The notes beneath the pieces are model-generated. The model worked only from the letters and a program-made list of their open reading frames with translations. It made no database searches and was not told the DNA's origin. The position numbers and the translations under genes were made by a program. From the NCBI GenBank assembly GCA_040755055.1, contig JBFMBS010000016.1, forward strand, positions 1-64,000: a DNA stretch of 64,000 nucleotides, read 5' to 3'. Every line of letters starts with the position of its first letter. Position 1 is the stretch's first letter. This DNA is from DYJK01 sp040755055. GTDB lineage: Bacteria; Bacteroidota; Ignavibacteria; Ignavibacteriales; Melioribacteraceae. Below, piece by piece: positions 35,456 to 45,083 of this stretch.

Positions 35456-38400
35456 GCAATTTCCTCCGAATGGGTGTTTCTTAATTTGGCTATGTATGTA
35501 ACATTCGGTTTAACATTTAATTCTTCTAATACATGGTAAGCAAGATTATGATCCCGAAATTTTGAGACATCTGATTCAGGATCGTTTGCATTGCCAAATA
35601 CAATCGCATTCGTAGGACAAGCTTGCTGGCAAGCAGTAACGACATCACTTCCCTTTAATTCTTTGCCGTCCCGTATTGCATTCGATCTGGCTTCCATAAT
35701 TCTTTGAACACAAAAAGTACATTTCTCCATAACTCCGCGTGATCGGACTGTAACTTCAGGGTTATTCACTAAAGCAGTTAAATCATTCTCATAGTATGCA
35801 TCCGCAAATTCATCACGGTAATCAAAAAAGTTATATCTTCTTACCTTGTAAGGACAGTTATTTGAACAGTACCGGGTTCCGACACAACGGTTGTAAACCA
35901 TTTGGTTCAATCCGTCGGGGCTATGGTTTGTAGCATTAACCGGGCAGACATTTTCGCATGGCGCATTATCGCAATGCTGGCATAATATCGGCTGGTTGCT
36001 TACAATCGGTTCCTCCGGTGTGCCTGAATAATATCTATCGATCCTCATCCATTGCATTTCCCTACCGCGTTCCACCTGGGGTTTGCCAACAACCGGGATA
36101 TTATTTTCAACATTGCACGAAGTGATACAAACACTACAGTTAGTACATTTATTCAAATCAATTGCCATCGCCCATTTCATACCATTGTATTCATGTTCGT
36201 TTGTAATACTGAATACTTCGTGCTTATCATGATGTAAAAAGTTCGAATCGTTCTTATACTTATTAACAGTACTTTCTTTAATAATATTCCTAATGCGATG
36301 GAAATCCTTTACAAATGTATCATCTAACGAATGATGTTCTTGCGTAGTAACAAGTTTGTGTGTACCAGATGATTTTTTTATGGAAGCGTTTGAATAGATG
36401 TACGGCGATATCGATGAATCTTTAGAGATAAATTTGATTGAATTGAAACCGACATCCTTTCCTACATCACCGCAGACTGTTCTTCCGTAACCAAGCTCAA
36501 CATGAATTGTTTCATCACTCATCCCGGGTTGTACAAGAGCCGGGAGCGTTAAATTTCTTCCGTTGACATTTACATCAACTAAATCATTGATTTCAACACC
36601 GATCTCTTTTGCTGTGGCCGGTGACACTGCAGCATAATTGTCCCACGCTACTTTTGTTATAGGATGCGGCAATTCCTGGAGCCATCCGTTATTAGCAAAT
36701 TTACCATCGCTTAAATAATAATTACTTGTTAGATGAAGAACAAAACCATTACTTGCACTTTCCTCTGCATTCAATAACGCAGAAACATTGATTCCTTTAG
36801 ATGGTTGAATATTATCATCAAGCATAACTACTCCATCATGCAAAGCCGATAACCAAAATGACTTTTGATCCGAGAAAGGTTTTTTACGTATATAAATTTC
36901 CGAGTTAAAATTATCCATCAAGAAATTATGGTAAACATCATGTGTGTACGAATTTGGGTTGCCATTAATCCATGTCAACAGAACAGATTCCTTTTGCCTG
37001 GTATTAAAAATCGGTGAGATGACCGGCTGCTGTAAACTATAAACGCCGCCCCTAACATATGCATCGCCCCAATTTTCCAACTGGTTATTAATAGGTAAAG
37101 TGAAATTCGAAACCGATGAAGTTTCATTCTCGCTTTCAGTCAGTGCTATTACATTTTCAACTTTCTTTAATGCGGATGTATAACCGTAATTTTCAGCTAA
37201 TGTAAATACCGGGTTGGAATTGAAGTGAATTACAACATCGACTTTCCCGTTATTCATCAAGTCGATTAACTGTTCAAGCTCCATTTTAGTTGATAGCGGA
37301 AGATTAGTTTTGAAAGTTCTTGTATAATCATAAATATGTGTGTTGCCCAAAATTTCATTCAGAAGATTAACGGCAATATGAACATCTTTGCTTAAAGTAT
37401 CACCGGCATAAACAATCGATTTGCCTCTGTTTGCATTTAAATCTTCAACAAGATGAGTTAATTTTTCTTTGTCAACGGACTTTTCAAATTTTTCTAAAGA
37501 GAATTTTTGAATTTTTGCTTGAACTTGTGAATCGATAGATATTGCAGAACCTTTTTTCAACAATTCATTTGTAAGCGCCATAACAAAATCTAATTGTTGA
37601 GCGGGTGAAATACGCAGCCGGTAATCAGCTAATGAACCGGTAACACTCATCCTTCCTTCGGCTGCATATAATCTGTTGAAATCTAATTTTGATACTGCTT
37701 CTCTTTTTTGAGTAAAGAGATTCATATTCTCGATATAATTTCCTTCAGACCCTAGAAAGTCGGAATCGAGCGCGAGTATAATATTAGCTTCATTCCATTT
37801 AACAGAGGGATATTCGTAACTACCATAGCTTTCAAACCAAGCATCACGGCGTACCGAGTCATTCAGCAAAGAATAAGAATAAATTTTAGCATTGTTATAC
37901 TTTGCCGTGAATGTATCCAGAACTTTTTTGGTTGTCGGCGAAGTTACTGTACCGGTTATAATTGCTATTTGTTTGCCGTTTGACCGGGATTTGTTGAGAG
38001 CATCAATAATATTAGCATCTGCATCGCTCCAATCAATCTTTCTTTTATTATAAGTAGGATTATTTAGTCTCTCCGGGTCATAAAGATTCAGAATGCTTGC
38101 TTGCCCTTTAGTACAAATTTTCCCTTTGTTAATCGGATGATCTGAATTACCATCAATTTTAATTGGTCTGCCTTCCCTAGTTTTAACAATTATTCCGCAT
38201 GCTTGTGAACATCCGTTACACGTTGAGGCATAAAAATTAGCAGTACCGGGGGATACATTTTCGGGACGTTTGTTATAAGGGACAATTTCGCCTTTGTCGC
38301 GGTAATCGGTACAAGCAGTTGCAGTTAAAGCTGCCGAGGCAGAAAGTAATGCTAAAAATTTTCTTCGCGAAATATCAGGTAGTTGAGATGATTTAAATTC

Positions 38401-38523
38401 ATCTGTAACACCGTCAACAAATTCATTTTGTTTTAACTTCAATACTTCAGGATCGTTATCGTATCCTTTCAAACTCTTCCAATAACCTTTGTTCTCATTT
38501 TTTATTTTATCGGAATTATTCAT
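35452..38523 (-). CDS. actB: Alternative Complex III subunit ActB (iron-sulfur, molybdopterin-fold)
   Basis: A 1023-residue periplasmic subunit. A twin-arginine signal (SRRKFLALLSASAALTATAC, residues about 50-70) explains export of the folded protein. The first 700 residues have the molybdopterin-oxidoreductase fold with CNGCSQACGIIV and GKICTKG; in ACIII this domain has lost molybdenum. The C-terminal ferredoxin part holds cysteine clusters: CTNCSVCITSC, CQHCDNAPCENVCP, CSNNCP and CTFCVQ with CQQACP, which would bind three or four Fe-S centres. It follows the small membrane protein by three bases. Confidence 0.96.
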   Translation of the reverse strand: MNNSDKIKNENKGYWKSLKGYDNDPEVLKLKQNEFVDGVTDEFKSSQLPDISRRKFLALLSASAALTATACTDYRDKGEIVPYNKRPENVSPGTANFYASTCNGCSQACGIIVKTREGRPIKIDGNSDHPINKGKICTKGQASILNLYDPERLNNPTYNKRKIDWSDADANIIDALNKSRSNGKQIAIITGTVTSPTTKKVLDTFTAKYNNAKIYSYSLLNDSVRRDAWFESYGSYEYPSVKWNEANIILALDSDFLGSEGNYIENMNLFTQKREAVSKLDFNRLYAAEGRMSVTGSLADYRLRISPAQQLDFVMALTNELLKKGSAISIDSQVQAKIQKFSLEKFEKSVDKEKLTHLVEDLNANRGKSIVYAGDTLSKDVHIAVNLLNEILGNTHIYDYTRTFKTNLPLSTKMELEQLIDLMNNGKVDVVIHFNSNPVFTLAENYGYTSALKKVENVIALTESENETSSVSNFTLPINNQLENWGDAYVRGGVYSLQQPVISPIFNTRQKESVLLTWINGNPNSYTHDVYHNFLMDNFNSEIYIRKKPFSDQKSFWLSALHDGVVMLDDNIQPSKGINVSALLNAEESASNGFVLHLTSNYYLSDGKFANNGWLQELPHPITKVAWDNYAAVSPATAKEIGVEINDLVDVNVNGRNLTLPALVQPGMSDETIHVELGYGRTVCGDVGKDVGFNSIKFISKDSSISPYIYSNASIKKSSGTHKLVTTQEHHSLDDTFVKDFHRIRNIIKESTVNKYKNDSNFLHHDKHEVFSITNEHEYNGMKWAMAIDLNKCTNCSVCITSCNVENNIPVVGKPQVERGREMQWMRIDRYYSGTPEEPIVSNQPILCQHCDNAPCENVCPVNATNHSPDGLNQMVYNRCVGTRYCSNNCPYKVRRYNFFDYRDEFADAYYENDLTALVNNPEVTVRSRGVMEKCTFCVQRIMEARSNAIRDGKELKGSDVVTACQQACPTNAIVFGNANDPESDVSKFRDHNLAYHVLEELNVKPNVTYIAKLRNTHSEEIA

Positions 38524-38526
38524 TTG

Positions 38527-38703
38527 TTAAACCTTATTCCGTTTAATTGCCGAGGGATGAATTTTAACTGAAACATTTTTTCTATTATAAATTTTAGATT
38601 TAAATAACTTTACAACTGCCAGCGAAGATATTAACCCTATACCGGCACCAATACCAATTGTACTCAAAAATTTTTTTCTGTCTAAGTTTTTATTTTCACT
38701 CAT
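38527..38703 (-). CDS. 58-residue single-helix membrane protein between actA and actB
   Basis: A small protein starting at ATG 38703 with GGAG upstream (MSENKNLDRKKFLSTIG). One hydrophobic helix (about residues 12-32) is preceded by DRKKFL, which resembles a weakened Tat motif, and followed by a very basic tail. Overlapping the end of actA and abutting actB, it is very likely translated as part of the operon. It could be an extra ACIII subunit or assembly factor; I do not recognise a family. Confidence 0.7.
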   Translation of the reverse strand: MSENKNLDRKKFLSTIGIGAGIGLISSLAVVKLFKSKIYNRKNVSVKIHPSAIKRNKV

Positions 38704-38719
38704 AAACACTCCAAGCATT

Positions 38720-39289
38720 TTAACGGTGACAAACAGCGCAATTTTCAGGACCAACATTAACTTGTTTTAAATAAGGAAGATTTTCATGCGGCTGTCTATG
38801 ACAATCGAGACATGCTTTCATCGTAAACTGGCGGACTTGTCCAACAACGTCCATTTCTTTAACATCACCATGGCAACTCGCGCAGTCAATGTTTTTGTTT
38901 ACATGCACACTGTGATTAAAGTATGCATAGTCGGGTACTTTATGAACCCGCTTCCAGGGTATCGGCTTCCCCTCTTCATAATATTGTGTAAGCTTTACAA
39001 TTTCGGGTCTATCCTTGCGTGCTAACGTATGGCAATTCATGCAGATATTTGCAGAAGGAATAGTTGCGTAGCGCCCTTTAGCAACATTGACATGGCAATA
39101 CTGGCAATCGATCCCCATCGTACCGGCATGAAGTTTATGTGAAAAATTTATCGGTTGCTGGGGTGTATATCCTATACCATCTCTTTCAGGCCGCGATATA
39201 TAATATGTTAAAACAAACGTTGTAGCTACAACAAATAATGTAAGCGGAAGACGAATCTTAAGAGCATAATCAAGAACAGTTTTTTTCAT
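38720..39289 (-). CDS. actA: Alternative Complex III subunit ActA, pentaheme cytochrome c
   Basis: First gene of the operon. A 189-residue protein with an N-terminal helix (LPLTLFVVATTFVLTYY) and five CxxCH heme sites: CQYCH, CMNCH, CASCH, CLDCH and CAVCH. Additional histidines (NFSHKLHAG, YFNHSVHVN) supply distal ligands, as in five-heme ActA. It takes electrons from ActB and passes them to the monoheme cytochromes. The promoter of the whole 14-gene unit should lie in 39290-39514. Confidence 0.95.
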   Translation of the reverse strand: MKKTVLDYALKIRLPLTLFVVATTFVLTYYISRPERDGIGYTPQQPINFSHKLHAGTMGIDCQYCHVNVAKGRYATIPSANICMNCHTLARKDRPEIVKLTQYYEEGKPIPWKRVHKVPDYAYFNHSVHVNKNIDCASCHGDVKEMDVVGQVRQFTMKACLDCHRQPHENLPYLKQVNVGPENCAVCHR

Positions 39290-39514
39290 TTATTGCCTAT
39301 TGTAGATAGGTTTTTCCCTTCGTTTCTTGTTTTTATTTATTTGGAAATTCTAATATGACAGTTAATATAGTGTCTATCAGAAAAATGATTTATTAGGACA
39401 AGATATATAATTTTCAAAAATTCTTGGGGCTAAGATAAGAAATGAGATTTAAAAACAAAAAAATAATAGAACAAAAAAACGAAAAATTTATTTCTCCTAT
39501 AAGACCTTTAGATA
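39290..39514 (-). promoter_or_regulatory. Probable promoter region of the ACIII-oxidase operon
   Basis: This 225-bp AT-rich gap separates the 3' end of the prenyl synthase gene from actA. It must hold the operon promoter unless transcription reads through. A partial symmetry, gacagttaatatagtgtc near 39357-39374, might be an operator, but it has one mismatch and no known regulator is suggested. Confidence 0.4.
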
Positions 39515-40495
39515 TTAATTTTTTCTTTCAACAACAAAATTAACTATCGATTGTAAGCCGGATTTTATTTCAGTGTCTTCGAAAATTGAGAGGTTATTAA
39601 TTGCTTGTTCGGCAAATTTCTTTGAAACATTCTCTGCATAGGTAATGCCGTCGTGTCTTTTAACAAAATCAACTATGTAATTGATATCTAATTTATTACC
39701 TCCGCTTTTAATTGCGCTCAAAATTTTTTTTGATTCGCCATTGCCGGAATTTTTTAAAGCATGTATCAAAGGTAAAGTTAGTTTCTTCTCTTTGATATCT
39801 CCGCCGAGAGGTTTGCCAAATAATTTTGTTGTGCCAACATAATCCAAAATATCATCCCTGATCTGAAATGCCATGCCTAAGTTCTCGCCAAACTCCTTAA
39901 TAGCATTAATTTTATTTTCATCCGGGGTGGAAGCCCTTGCGCCAATTTCGCAACAAGTAGATAAGAGGGATGCGGTTTTATCCGATATGATTCTAAAATA
40001 TGTTTCTTCGTCGTTATCAAGCTTTCTTGTCTTATTGATTTGGACAAGTTCACCTTCCGACATTCTTTTTACGGTATTTGTTATTACACGTAGAAAATCA
40101 AAATCATTCCCATCAACTGCAAGCATTAATCCGCGAGCAAGAAGATAATCTCCCATTAAAACAGCAACTTTATTCTTGAACACAGCATTGATCGACTTGA
40201 ATCCTCTTCTTTTTTCGGCATTATCAACTACATCATCATGAACAAGAGTAGCGGTATGAAGCAATTCAACAAGAGTAGCGCCGCGGTAACTTCTTTCATT
40301 AACTCCACCAGAGATTTTGCTTGATAAGAGCACAAGGATAGGTCTTATTTTTTTCCCTTTTTGACGAAGAATATATCGCGCTACAAGATCAACGAGACCG
40401 GCTTTTGATTTCATTGATTGCTTGAATAACTCACTGAACTGCTTTAATTCGTCTTCAACAAGGTAAGTAATTTCTGAGAGTGATGTTAGTTTCAA
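39515..40495 (-). CDS. Long-chain trans-polyprenyl diphosphate synthase
   Basis: Makes the isoprenoid tail of menaquinone or another quinone. A 326-residue class I synthase with the first aspartate-rich motif in LVHDDVVDNAEKRRG and the second in FQIRDDILDYVG, plus KLTLPLIHAL. Chain length (hepta- or octaprenyl) cannot be told. The start is TTG 40495, overlapping the tatC stop as TTGA. Its position upstream of the respiratory operon fits quinone supply. Confidence 0.92.
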   Translation of the reverse strand: MKLTSLSEITYLVEDELKQFSELFKQSMKSKAGLVDLVARYILRQKGKKIRPILVLLSSKISGGVNERSYRGATLVELLHTATLVHDDVVDNAEKRRGFKSINAVFKNKVAVLMGDYLLARGLMLAVDGNDFDFLRVITNTVKRMSEGELVQINKTRKLDNDEETYFRIISDKTASLLSTCCEIGARASTPDENKINAIKEFGENLGMAFQIRDDILDYVGTTKLFGKPLGGDIKEKKLTLPLIHALKNSGNGESKKILSAIKSGGNKLDINYIVDFVKRHDGITYAENVSKKFAEQAINNLSIFEDTEIKSGLQSIVNFVVERKN

Positions 40496-41247
40496 GTTTT
40501 CTTTTGGAAAATTTTTGAAACTAAAATACTTATTTCGTATAAAATAACCAATGGAATGGCAAGAATCACTTGGGAAACCGGATCGGTACCGGGTGTTAAA
40601 ATAGCAGCAAATACTAGAATAGCAACAATTGAGTGCCTCCGGTACTTACGCATTATCTTTGGTGTTAGTATACCTATTTTGGATAAGAAAAACGAAAGCA
40701 TCGGCAATTCGAATACAAGTCCGGCACCAAGTATAACGCTAAGAATTATCGAGAAATATTCATCAATAGAAAAATTATTTTCTATCATCGCAGAACCAAA
40801 CTGGGCAGCAAATTTCAGTGCCATGGGAAGCATTACAAAATATGCAAAAATGACTCCAAGCAAAAAGCAAAGTGTTGTAAAAATAACAATAGCTGTAATG
40901 TATTTTTTTTCACTCTCTTTTAATGCCGGTGAAATAAATTTCCACAATTGTAAGAATACATTAGGAATACTAAAAATAAATCCAAGTATGATTGCGACTT
41001 GAAAATAAATAAAGAGTTGTCCAAACGGACGCAAGTTCTGGAGTTTAAGATTTGCCGTCTTTGCCGGAAGAAGTAAAATCTGGTCAACAAAAAAGTCGAT
41101 GAATATCCATGCAATAATTGTCCCGATCACAATTCCGATCAAAGCGTAAATGATACGCCATCTCAGTTCTTCGAGATGTTCGAGAAACGACATTTCGATT
41201 TCAGTATTTGCAGATTTATCGGAGTGGTTTTTCCCTTTAGAGCTCAC
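40492..41247 (-). CDS. tatC: Twin-arginine translocase subunit TatC
   Basis: The signal-peptide receptor of the Tat pathway, which exports folded proteins; ActB in this window carries a Tat signal. A 251-residue protein of six helices with the N-terminal FLEHLEELRWRII, PNVFLQLWKFISPALKESEKK after helix two, and FELPMLSFFLSKIGI. It starts with GTG 41247, seven bases from the glyA stop. No tatA/B is seen here. Confidence 0.97.
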   Translation of the reverse strand: MSSKGKNHSDKSANTEIEMSFLEHLEELRWRIIYALIGIVIGTIIAWIFIDFFVDQILLLPAKTANLKLQNLRPFGQLFIYFQVAIILGFIFSIPNVFLQLWKFISPALKESEKKYITAIVIFTTLCFLLGVIFAYFVMLPMALKFAAQFGSAMIENNFSIDEYFSIILSVILGAGLVFELPMLSFFLSKIGILTPKIMRKYRRHSIVAILVFAAILTPGTDPVSQVILAIPLVILYEISILVSKIFQKKT

Positions 41248-41254
41248 AATGAAT

Positions 41255-42556
41255 TTAATTTAATTTTAATTCAGGATACAAAGGAAACTTACTGCACAAC
41301 CGGGCAACTTCTTCACTAATACTTTTTAGCATTGTTTCATTTTCATAATTTTTAATAGCTTTATCGATATATGAAGCAATAATTTTCATTTCATCCTCTT
41401 TCATTCCCCTGGTAGTAACTGCCGGCGTGCCAATTCTAATACCGCTTGTAACAAAAGGACTTTTAGTATCAAATGGGATCATATTTTTATTTACAGTAAT
41501 ACCAGCTACGCCAAGTGCATTCTCAATTTTCTTACCGCTCAAATTATTTTTTGTCAAGTCAACCAACATTAAATGGTTATCTGTTCCACCGGATACTATA
41601 TCATATCCATAATTCATTAATTCGTTAGCTAGAGTCTTGGCGTTGTTAATAACTTGTTTAACGTAATCTGTAAACGAATCCTGGAGGGCTTCGCCAAAAG
41701 CTACTGCTTTAGCCATGATAACATGCATTAATGGTCCGCCCTGGATACCGGGCATAACCATTCCGTCAAAAATTTCAGACATTAATTTTAAGCGATCACC
41801 TTTTAGTGTTTTAATTCCCAAAGAATTATCACGATCCTTACCCATCATTATTATACCGCCACGTGGACCGCGGAGTGTTTTGTGAGTAGTTGAAGTAACA
41901 ACATCACAATACGGAAGAGGATTGTTCAAAAGCCCTTTGGCGATTAAACCGGCCGGATGAGCAATATCGCACATCAACAAAGCACCTACTTTATCAGCTA
42001 TTTCCCTGAACTTTGCAAAATCCCAATCACGTGAATAAGCGCTAGCACCCATCACGATAAGTTTCGGTTTCTCTTTCTTCGCTAAGTCTTCAACTAAGTT
42101 ATAATCAAGTAATTTTGTTTCTCTATTTAAAGTATAAGGAACGGCTCGATAGATTTGACCTGAAAAATTAAATAGCGAGCCGTGGGTTAAATGACCGCCA
42201 TGGTCCAAACTTAATCCAAGGATTGTATCGCCGGGTTTAAGAAGAGCCATATAAGCAGCCATATTAGCTTGCGAGCCGCTGTGCGGTTGAACATTAACGT
42301 ATTCAGCTCCAAAGAGTTTTCTCAAACGTTCTCTTGCGAGATCTTCCGCCATATCGACAAATTCACAACCACCGTAATACCTTTTACCGGGATAACCTTC
42401 GGCATATTTGTTTGTTAGAACCGAGCCGGCTGCACTTAAAACTGCAAGACTTACAAAATTTTCTGATGCGATTAATTCAAGATTTGATTGCTGTCTATTA
42501 ATTTCAAGTTGAGCAATCTTTAATATTTCGGGATCAGCAGTAAGATATTTAAGCAT
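41255..42556 (-). CDS. glyA: Serine hydroxymethyltransferase
   Basis: Converts serine and tetrahydrofolate to glycine and methylene-tetrahydrofolate, using PLP. Of 433 residues, the PLP-binding lysine lies in DVVTSTTHKTLRGPRGG. Other conserved blocks are NKYAEGYPGKRYYGGCEFVD, VNVQPHSGSQAN and MCDIAHPAGLIA. It begins a probable tatC-prenyl-synthase transcript. The folate link to the ftcD/fchA genes further on is metabolic only. Confidence 0.98.
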   Translation of the reverse strand: MLKYLTADPEILKIAQLEINRQQSNLELIASENFVSLAVLSAAGSVLTNKYAEGYPGKRYYGGCEFVDMAEDLARERLRKLFGAEYVNVQPHSGSQANMAAYMALLKPGDTILGLSLDHGGHLTHGSLFNFSGQIYRAVPYTLNRETKLLDYNLVEDLAKKEKPKLIVMGASAYSRDWDFAKFREIADKVGALLMCDIAHPAGLIAKGLLNNPLPYCDVVTSTTHKTLRGPRGGIIMMGKDRDNSLGIKTLKGDRLKLMSEIFDGMVMPGIQGGPLMHVIMAKAVAFGEALQDSFTDYVKQVINNAKTLANELMNYGYDIVSGGTDNHLMLVDLTKNNLSGKKIENALGVAGITVNKNMIPFDTKSPFVTSGIRIGTPAVTTRGMKEDEMKIIASYIDKAIKNYENETMLKSISEEVARLCSKFPLYPELKLN

Positions 42557-42581
42557 AATTTATTTTTTGAATAGTTTATGA

Positions 42582-43817
42582 TCACGGTACGGTTACTGTT
42601 CTTCCAATCCAGGCGTAACAAGCACCTTCAATTTTAATTGTATCGCCTGATTTTAATTTCCTAAAGAAATAATCTTCTTTTGTCGGCACCGAATTTTGTA
42701 GCGCTTTAACTCTATCCGATGCAGTTGCAGCAAACTGACCACCCATACCGGCAGCTTTTCTATAAGAGCTAACAGCAAGAAGATAAACACACTTAGCCAT
42801 AAAATCGAATTCGCAAGATCTTGCACTCTGTTCGTATAGCTGCGCTTCGATCAAAACCGGGTAATCCCAATTCGCATCAATGTTCATAGCTTTCTGTAGG
42901 TAGGTTCTGGAAACGGATAACTGTTCTAACTTTTTATAAACAAGGGCAATATTAACATAATTATCTCTGTTATCGGGTTGTAAATCAATCAATTTTTTGT
43001 ACGCACTAATCGCTTTATCAGTCATTTCCAATTTATCGTAAACGCTGGATAATTGCTTCCAATAATTAATAACATCCGCGGCTTTGGTTGTAAGGAATTC
43101 TAACGGTTCTTTTGCTTTTTCATAATCCTGGGCTTTAATACAAGTTGCTGCATACTTCCAGGCTTTTTCTAAATTCTCTTTGTCAAAATCCCACGACTTC
43201 TTAGTAATGTTTACCAGCTCTTCAATATTTTCGGCGATTGATTCAAGTTTCTGATTCCATATGGGGTTATCAGCTTCTTCCTCGGCAAGCTTAGAATATA
43301 GATCCAAAGCTTTTAACTTATACTCATTTTGATCTGATGCATTATTAACGTATAGCATTCCTAAACGGTCTTTATAAAATGTAGGTAACGTAGCATCTTT
43401 CTCTAAAGCAGACTCATATATTTTTATTATTTCACCAGGATCGCTGTTATTCCATACTTCCAATACATAAGCTTTTCTTGCAGTATAAAAACCGGCTAAG
43501 TTTGGTTCATATTGAATTGCCTTATCATAAAAATAATTCATGGTATCTTTGATTGCCACCTTTTCCTGGTCCGACACGCTGCTGCTATCATGCATATACC
43601 ATAAAGCTTCTTCCATCCTTGAAAAAATTTTATACTTAAGAAATTGTGAAGGATCGGCATTGATAACTTTCCATCCGTATGGAAGTGCACTTTGAAAATC
43701 TTTGTTTTTATGGTATTCATAGAAGAGACTAAAATTTGTAATAAGCTCGTTCTGAGCTTTAAGAGATATGCTGGTAAACAGCACAAGAAATGCGAAAAGA
43801 ATTGTTCCCCGTTTCAA
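42582..43817 (-). CDS. Secreted TPR-repeat protein
   Basis: A signal peptide (MKRGTILFAFLVLFTSISLKAQ) is followed by about 390 residues of helix-turn-helix repeats, clearest at TDKAISAYKKLIDLQPDNRDNYVNIALVYKKLEQLSVSRTYLQKAMNID. A C-terminal segment (KLKSGDTIKIEGACYAWIGRTVTVP) is small and beta-like. Probably periplasmic and a scaffold. The start is TTG 43817 with AAGGA ahead. It lies after an outer-membrane barrel and a lipoprotein gene on the same strand, suggesting an envelope cluster. Confidence 0.8.
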   Translation of the reverse strand: MKRGTILFAFLVLFTSISLKAQNELITNFSLFYEYHKNKDFQSALPYGWKVINADPSQFLKYKIFSRMEEALWYMHDSSSVSDQEKVAIKDTMNYFYDKAIQYEPNLAGFYTARKAYVLEVWNNSDPGEIIKIYESALEKDATLPTFYKDRLGMLYVNNASDQNEYKLKALDLYSKLAEEEADNPIWNQKLESIAENIEELVNITKKSWDFDKENLEKAWKYAATCIKAQDYEKAKEPLEFLTTKAADVINYWKQLSSVYDKLEMTDKAISAYKKLIDLQPDNRDNYVNIALVYKKLEQLSVSRTYLQKAMNIDANWDYPVLIEAQLYEQSARSCEFDFMAKCVYLLAVSSYRKAAGMGGQFAATASDRVKALQNSVPTKEDYFFRKLKSGDTIKIEGACYAWIGRTVTVP

Positions 43818-43838
43818 TTTAATCTTCCTTACATTGTT

Positions 43839-45083
43839 TTATCTATCGGTTCTAATGAACCAAAGTTCTCCAATACTGAAAGTTATGGAAAATTTATAAA
43901 TATTCTCAGATAATAAATTGTTATCTGTTGTTCCTTTCTTCCCAAATTGGAAAGCCAAATCAACAGTGTTATCATATCCAATAGGTAAAGATAACCCGGT
44001 GTAAAATGAAATTTGATCTACACCGTTTCCATTAATTACATATTGTGTCTGTTCAAAACTTAAACCGGCTCTCAACATTATGTGTTCCCAGAAGGACTGT
44101 GACCTGGATTCAGGGTTTCGATATTCAAATCCAAGACTAAATTTATTGAGATTCCTTAATTCTCTAACCTTAGCATTTTCAAAAGATAGTTCGGCCATTG
44201 GCTGGTAAAGATAATCAAATAAAATGTTGTACCTATCATTCCACTTCATTGAGAGACCTAAACCGAGACGGTATGGCAATTCTGTTTTGAATGTACCAGT
44301 AGAGGAAATTAAATCTCCAATAATAGTTTGTGACGTGTTTGTGCTGTCAGTTGTTAATTTAATACCGTTAGAGTACGTAACCCCTATTCTAACATCATTC
44401 AATTTCTCAATCCCCAAAAACTCCGATAAGTTATTAGAGATTAGGCCAAAAGTAAAACCAACACCGCGATGACTATAATCTGTTATGAAAGAAGCATCGC
44501 GCACAGAGGCTTCGGTAGAAAAGTCGATGGCAGTTGAATATTGAATTTTACCGGTATAATATTCAAACGATGCACCGAAAGAAATATCCATCGGTAATTT
44601 ATAAGATAGACCAAAAAACACTTTTGATAATCCCCCGTCGCCTTTATAATGAGCATCATATGATCCGACCAAAGAATCTTGCTCTTCGCCTAATATTTCA
44701 TAATTAACATTTGAATAAGGAACAACTCCGCCGGTTAATGCAATTCCAAGTTCCTGATCAATCGGAAAGCCAAGTATAATTCCGGAGAAAATTGTTTGAG
44801 AATGGAAAACAGAACTTGTTGAAGAGGAAATATCTGTTCCGTGATAAAGCACACCGGTTTCGACACGTGTTAAACGTAATTTACTCCAGCTTGCCGGATT
44901 AAGATTATTCAGGTAATCATAATCGGAAAGTGCGATACCTAATTCCCCGATTGACAACCTTCTTGCGGATATAGAATAGTAAAAATCTCCTAATCCGTAA
45001 CGCGAATAAAAAGATCCGCCGGATGCAAAGATTTCAAACGGTATTATTAGCAATAAAGCTAAAAGATATTTTTTAATTTTCAT
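43839..45083 (-). CDS. Outer-membrane beta-barrel protein (FadL/PorV-like)
   Basis: A 414-residue protein with a signal peptide (MKIKKYLLALLLIIPFEIFASGG) and a long run of beta-strands. The start SFYSRYGLGDFYYSISARRLSIGELGIALSD and NNLNPASWSKL match the N-terminal plug of Bacteroidota barrel proteins in the FadL/PorV-related group. The last residue pattern is less aromatic than usual. I chose ATG 45083 over TTG 45086. Role is unknown; it may bind or transport lipids or support a secretion system. Confidence 0.72.
   Translation of the reverse strand: MKIKKYLLALLLIIPFEIFASGGSFYSRYGLGDFYYSISARRLSIGELGIALSDYDYLNNLNPASWSKLRLTRVETGVLYHGTDISSSTSSVFHSQTIFSGIILGFPIDQELGIALTGGVVPYSNVNYEILGEEQDSLVGSYDAHYKGDGGLSKVFFGLSYKLPMDISFGASFEYYTGKIQYSTAIDFSTEASVRDASFITDYSHRGVGFTFGLISNNLSEFLGIEKLNDVRIGVTYSNGIKLTTDSTNTSQTIIGDLISSTGTFKTELPYRLGLGLSMKWNDRYNILFDYLYQPMAELSFENAKVRELRNLNKFSLGFEYRNPESRSQSFWEHIMLRAGLSFEQTQYVINGNGVDQISFYTGLSLPIGYDNTVDLAFQFGKKGTTDNNLLSENIYKFSITFSIGELWFIRTDR

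Noticed and set aside
35452..38523. ActB as an active molybdoenzyme
   Set aside because: The operon context is ACIII, where the molybdopterin-like domain is known to lack the cofactor.
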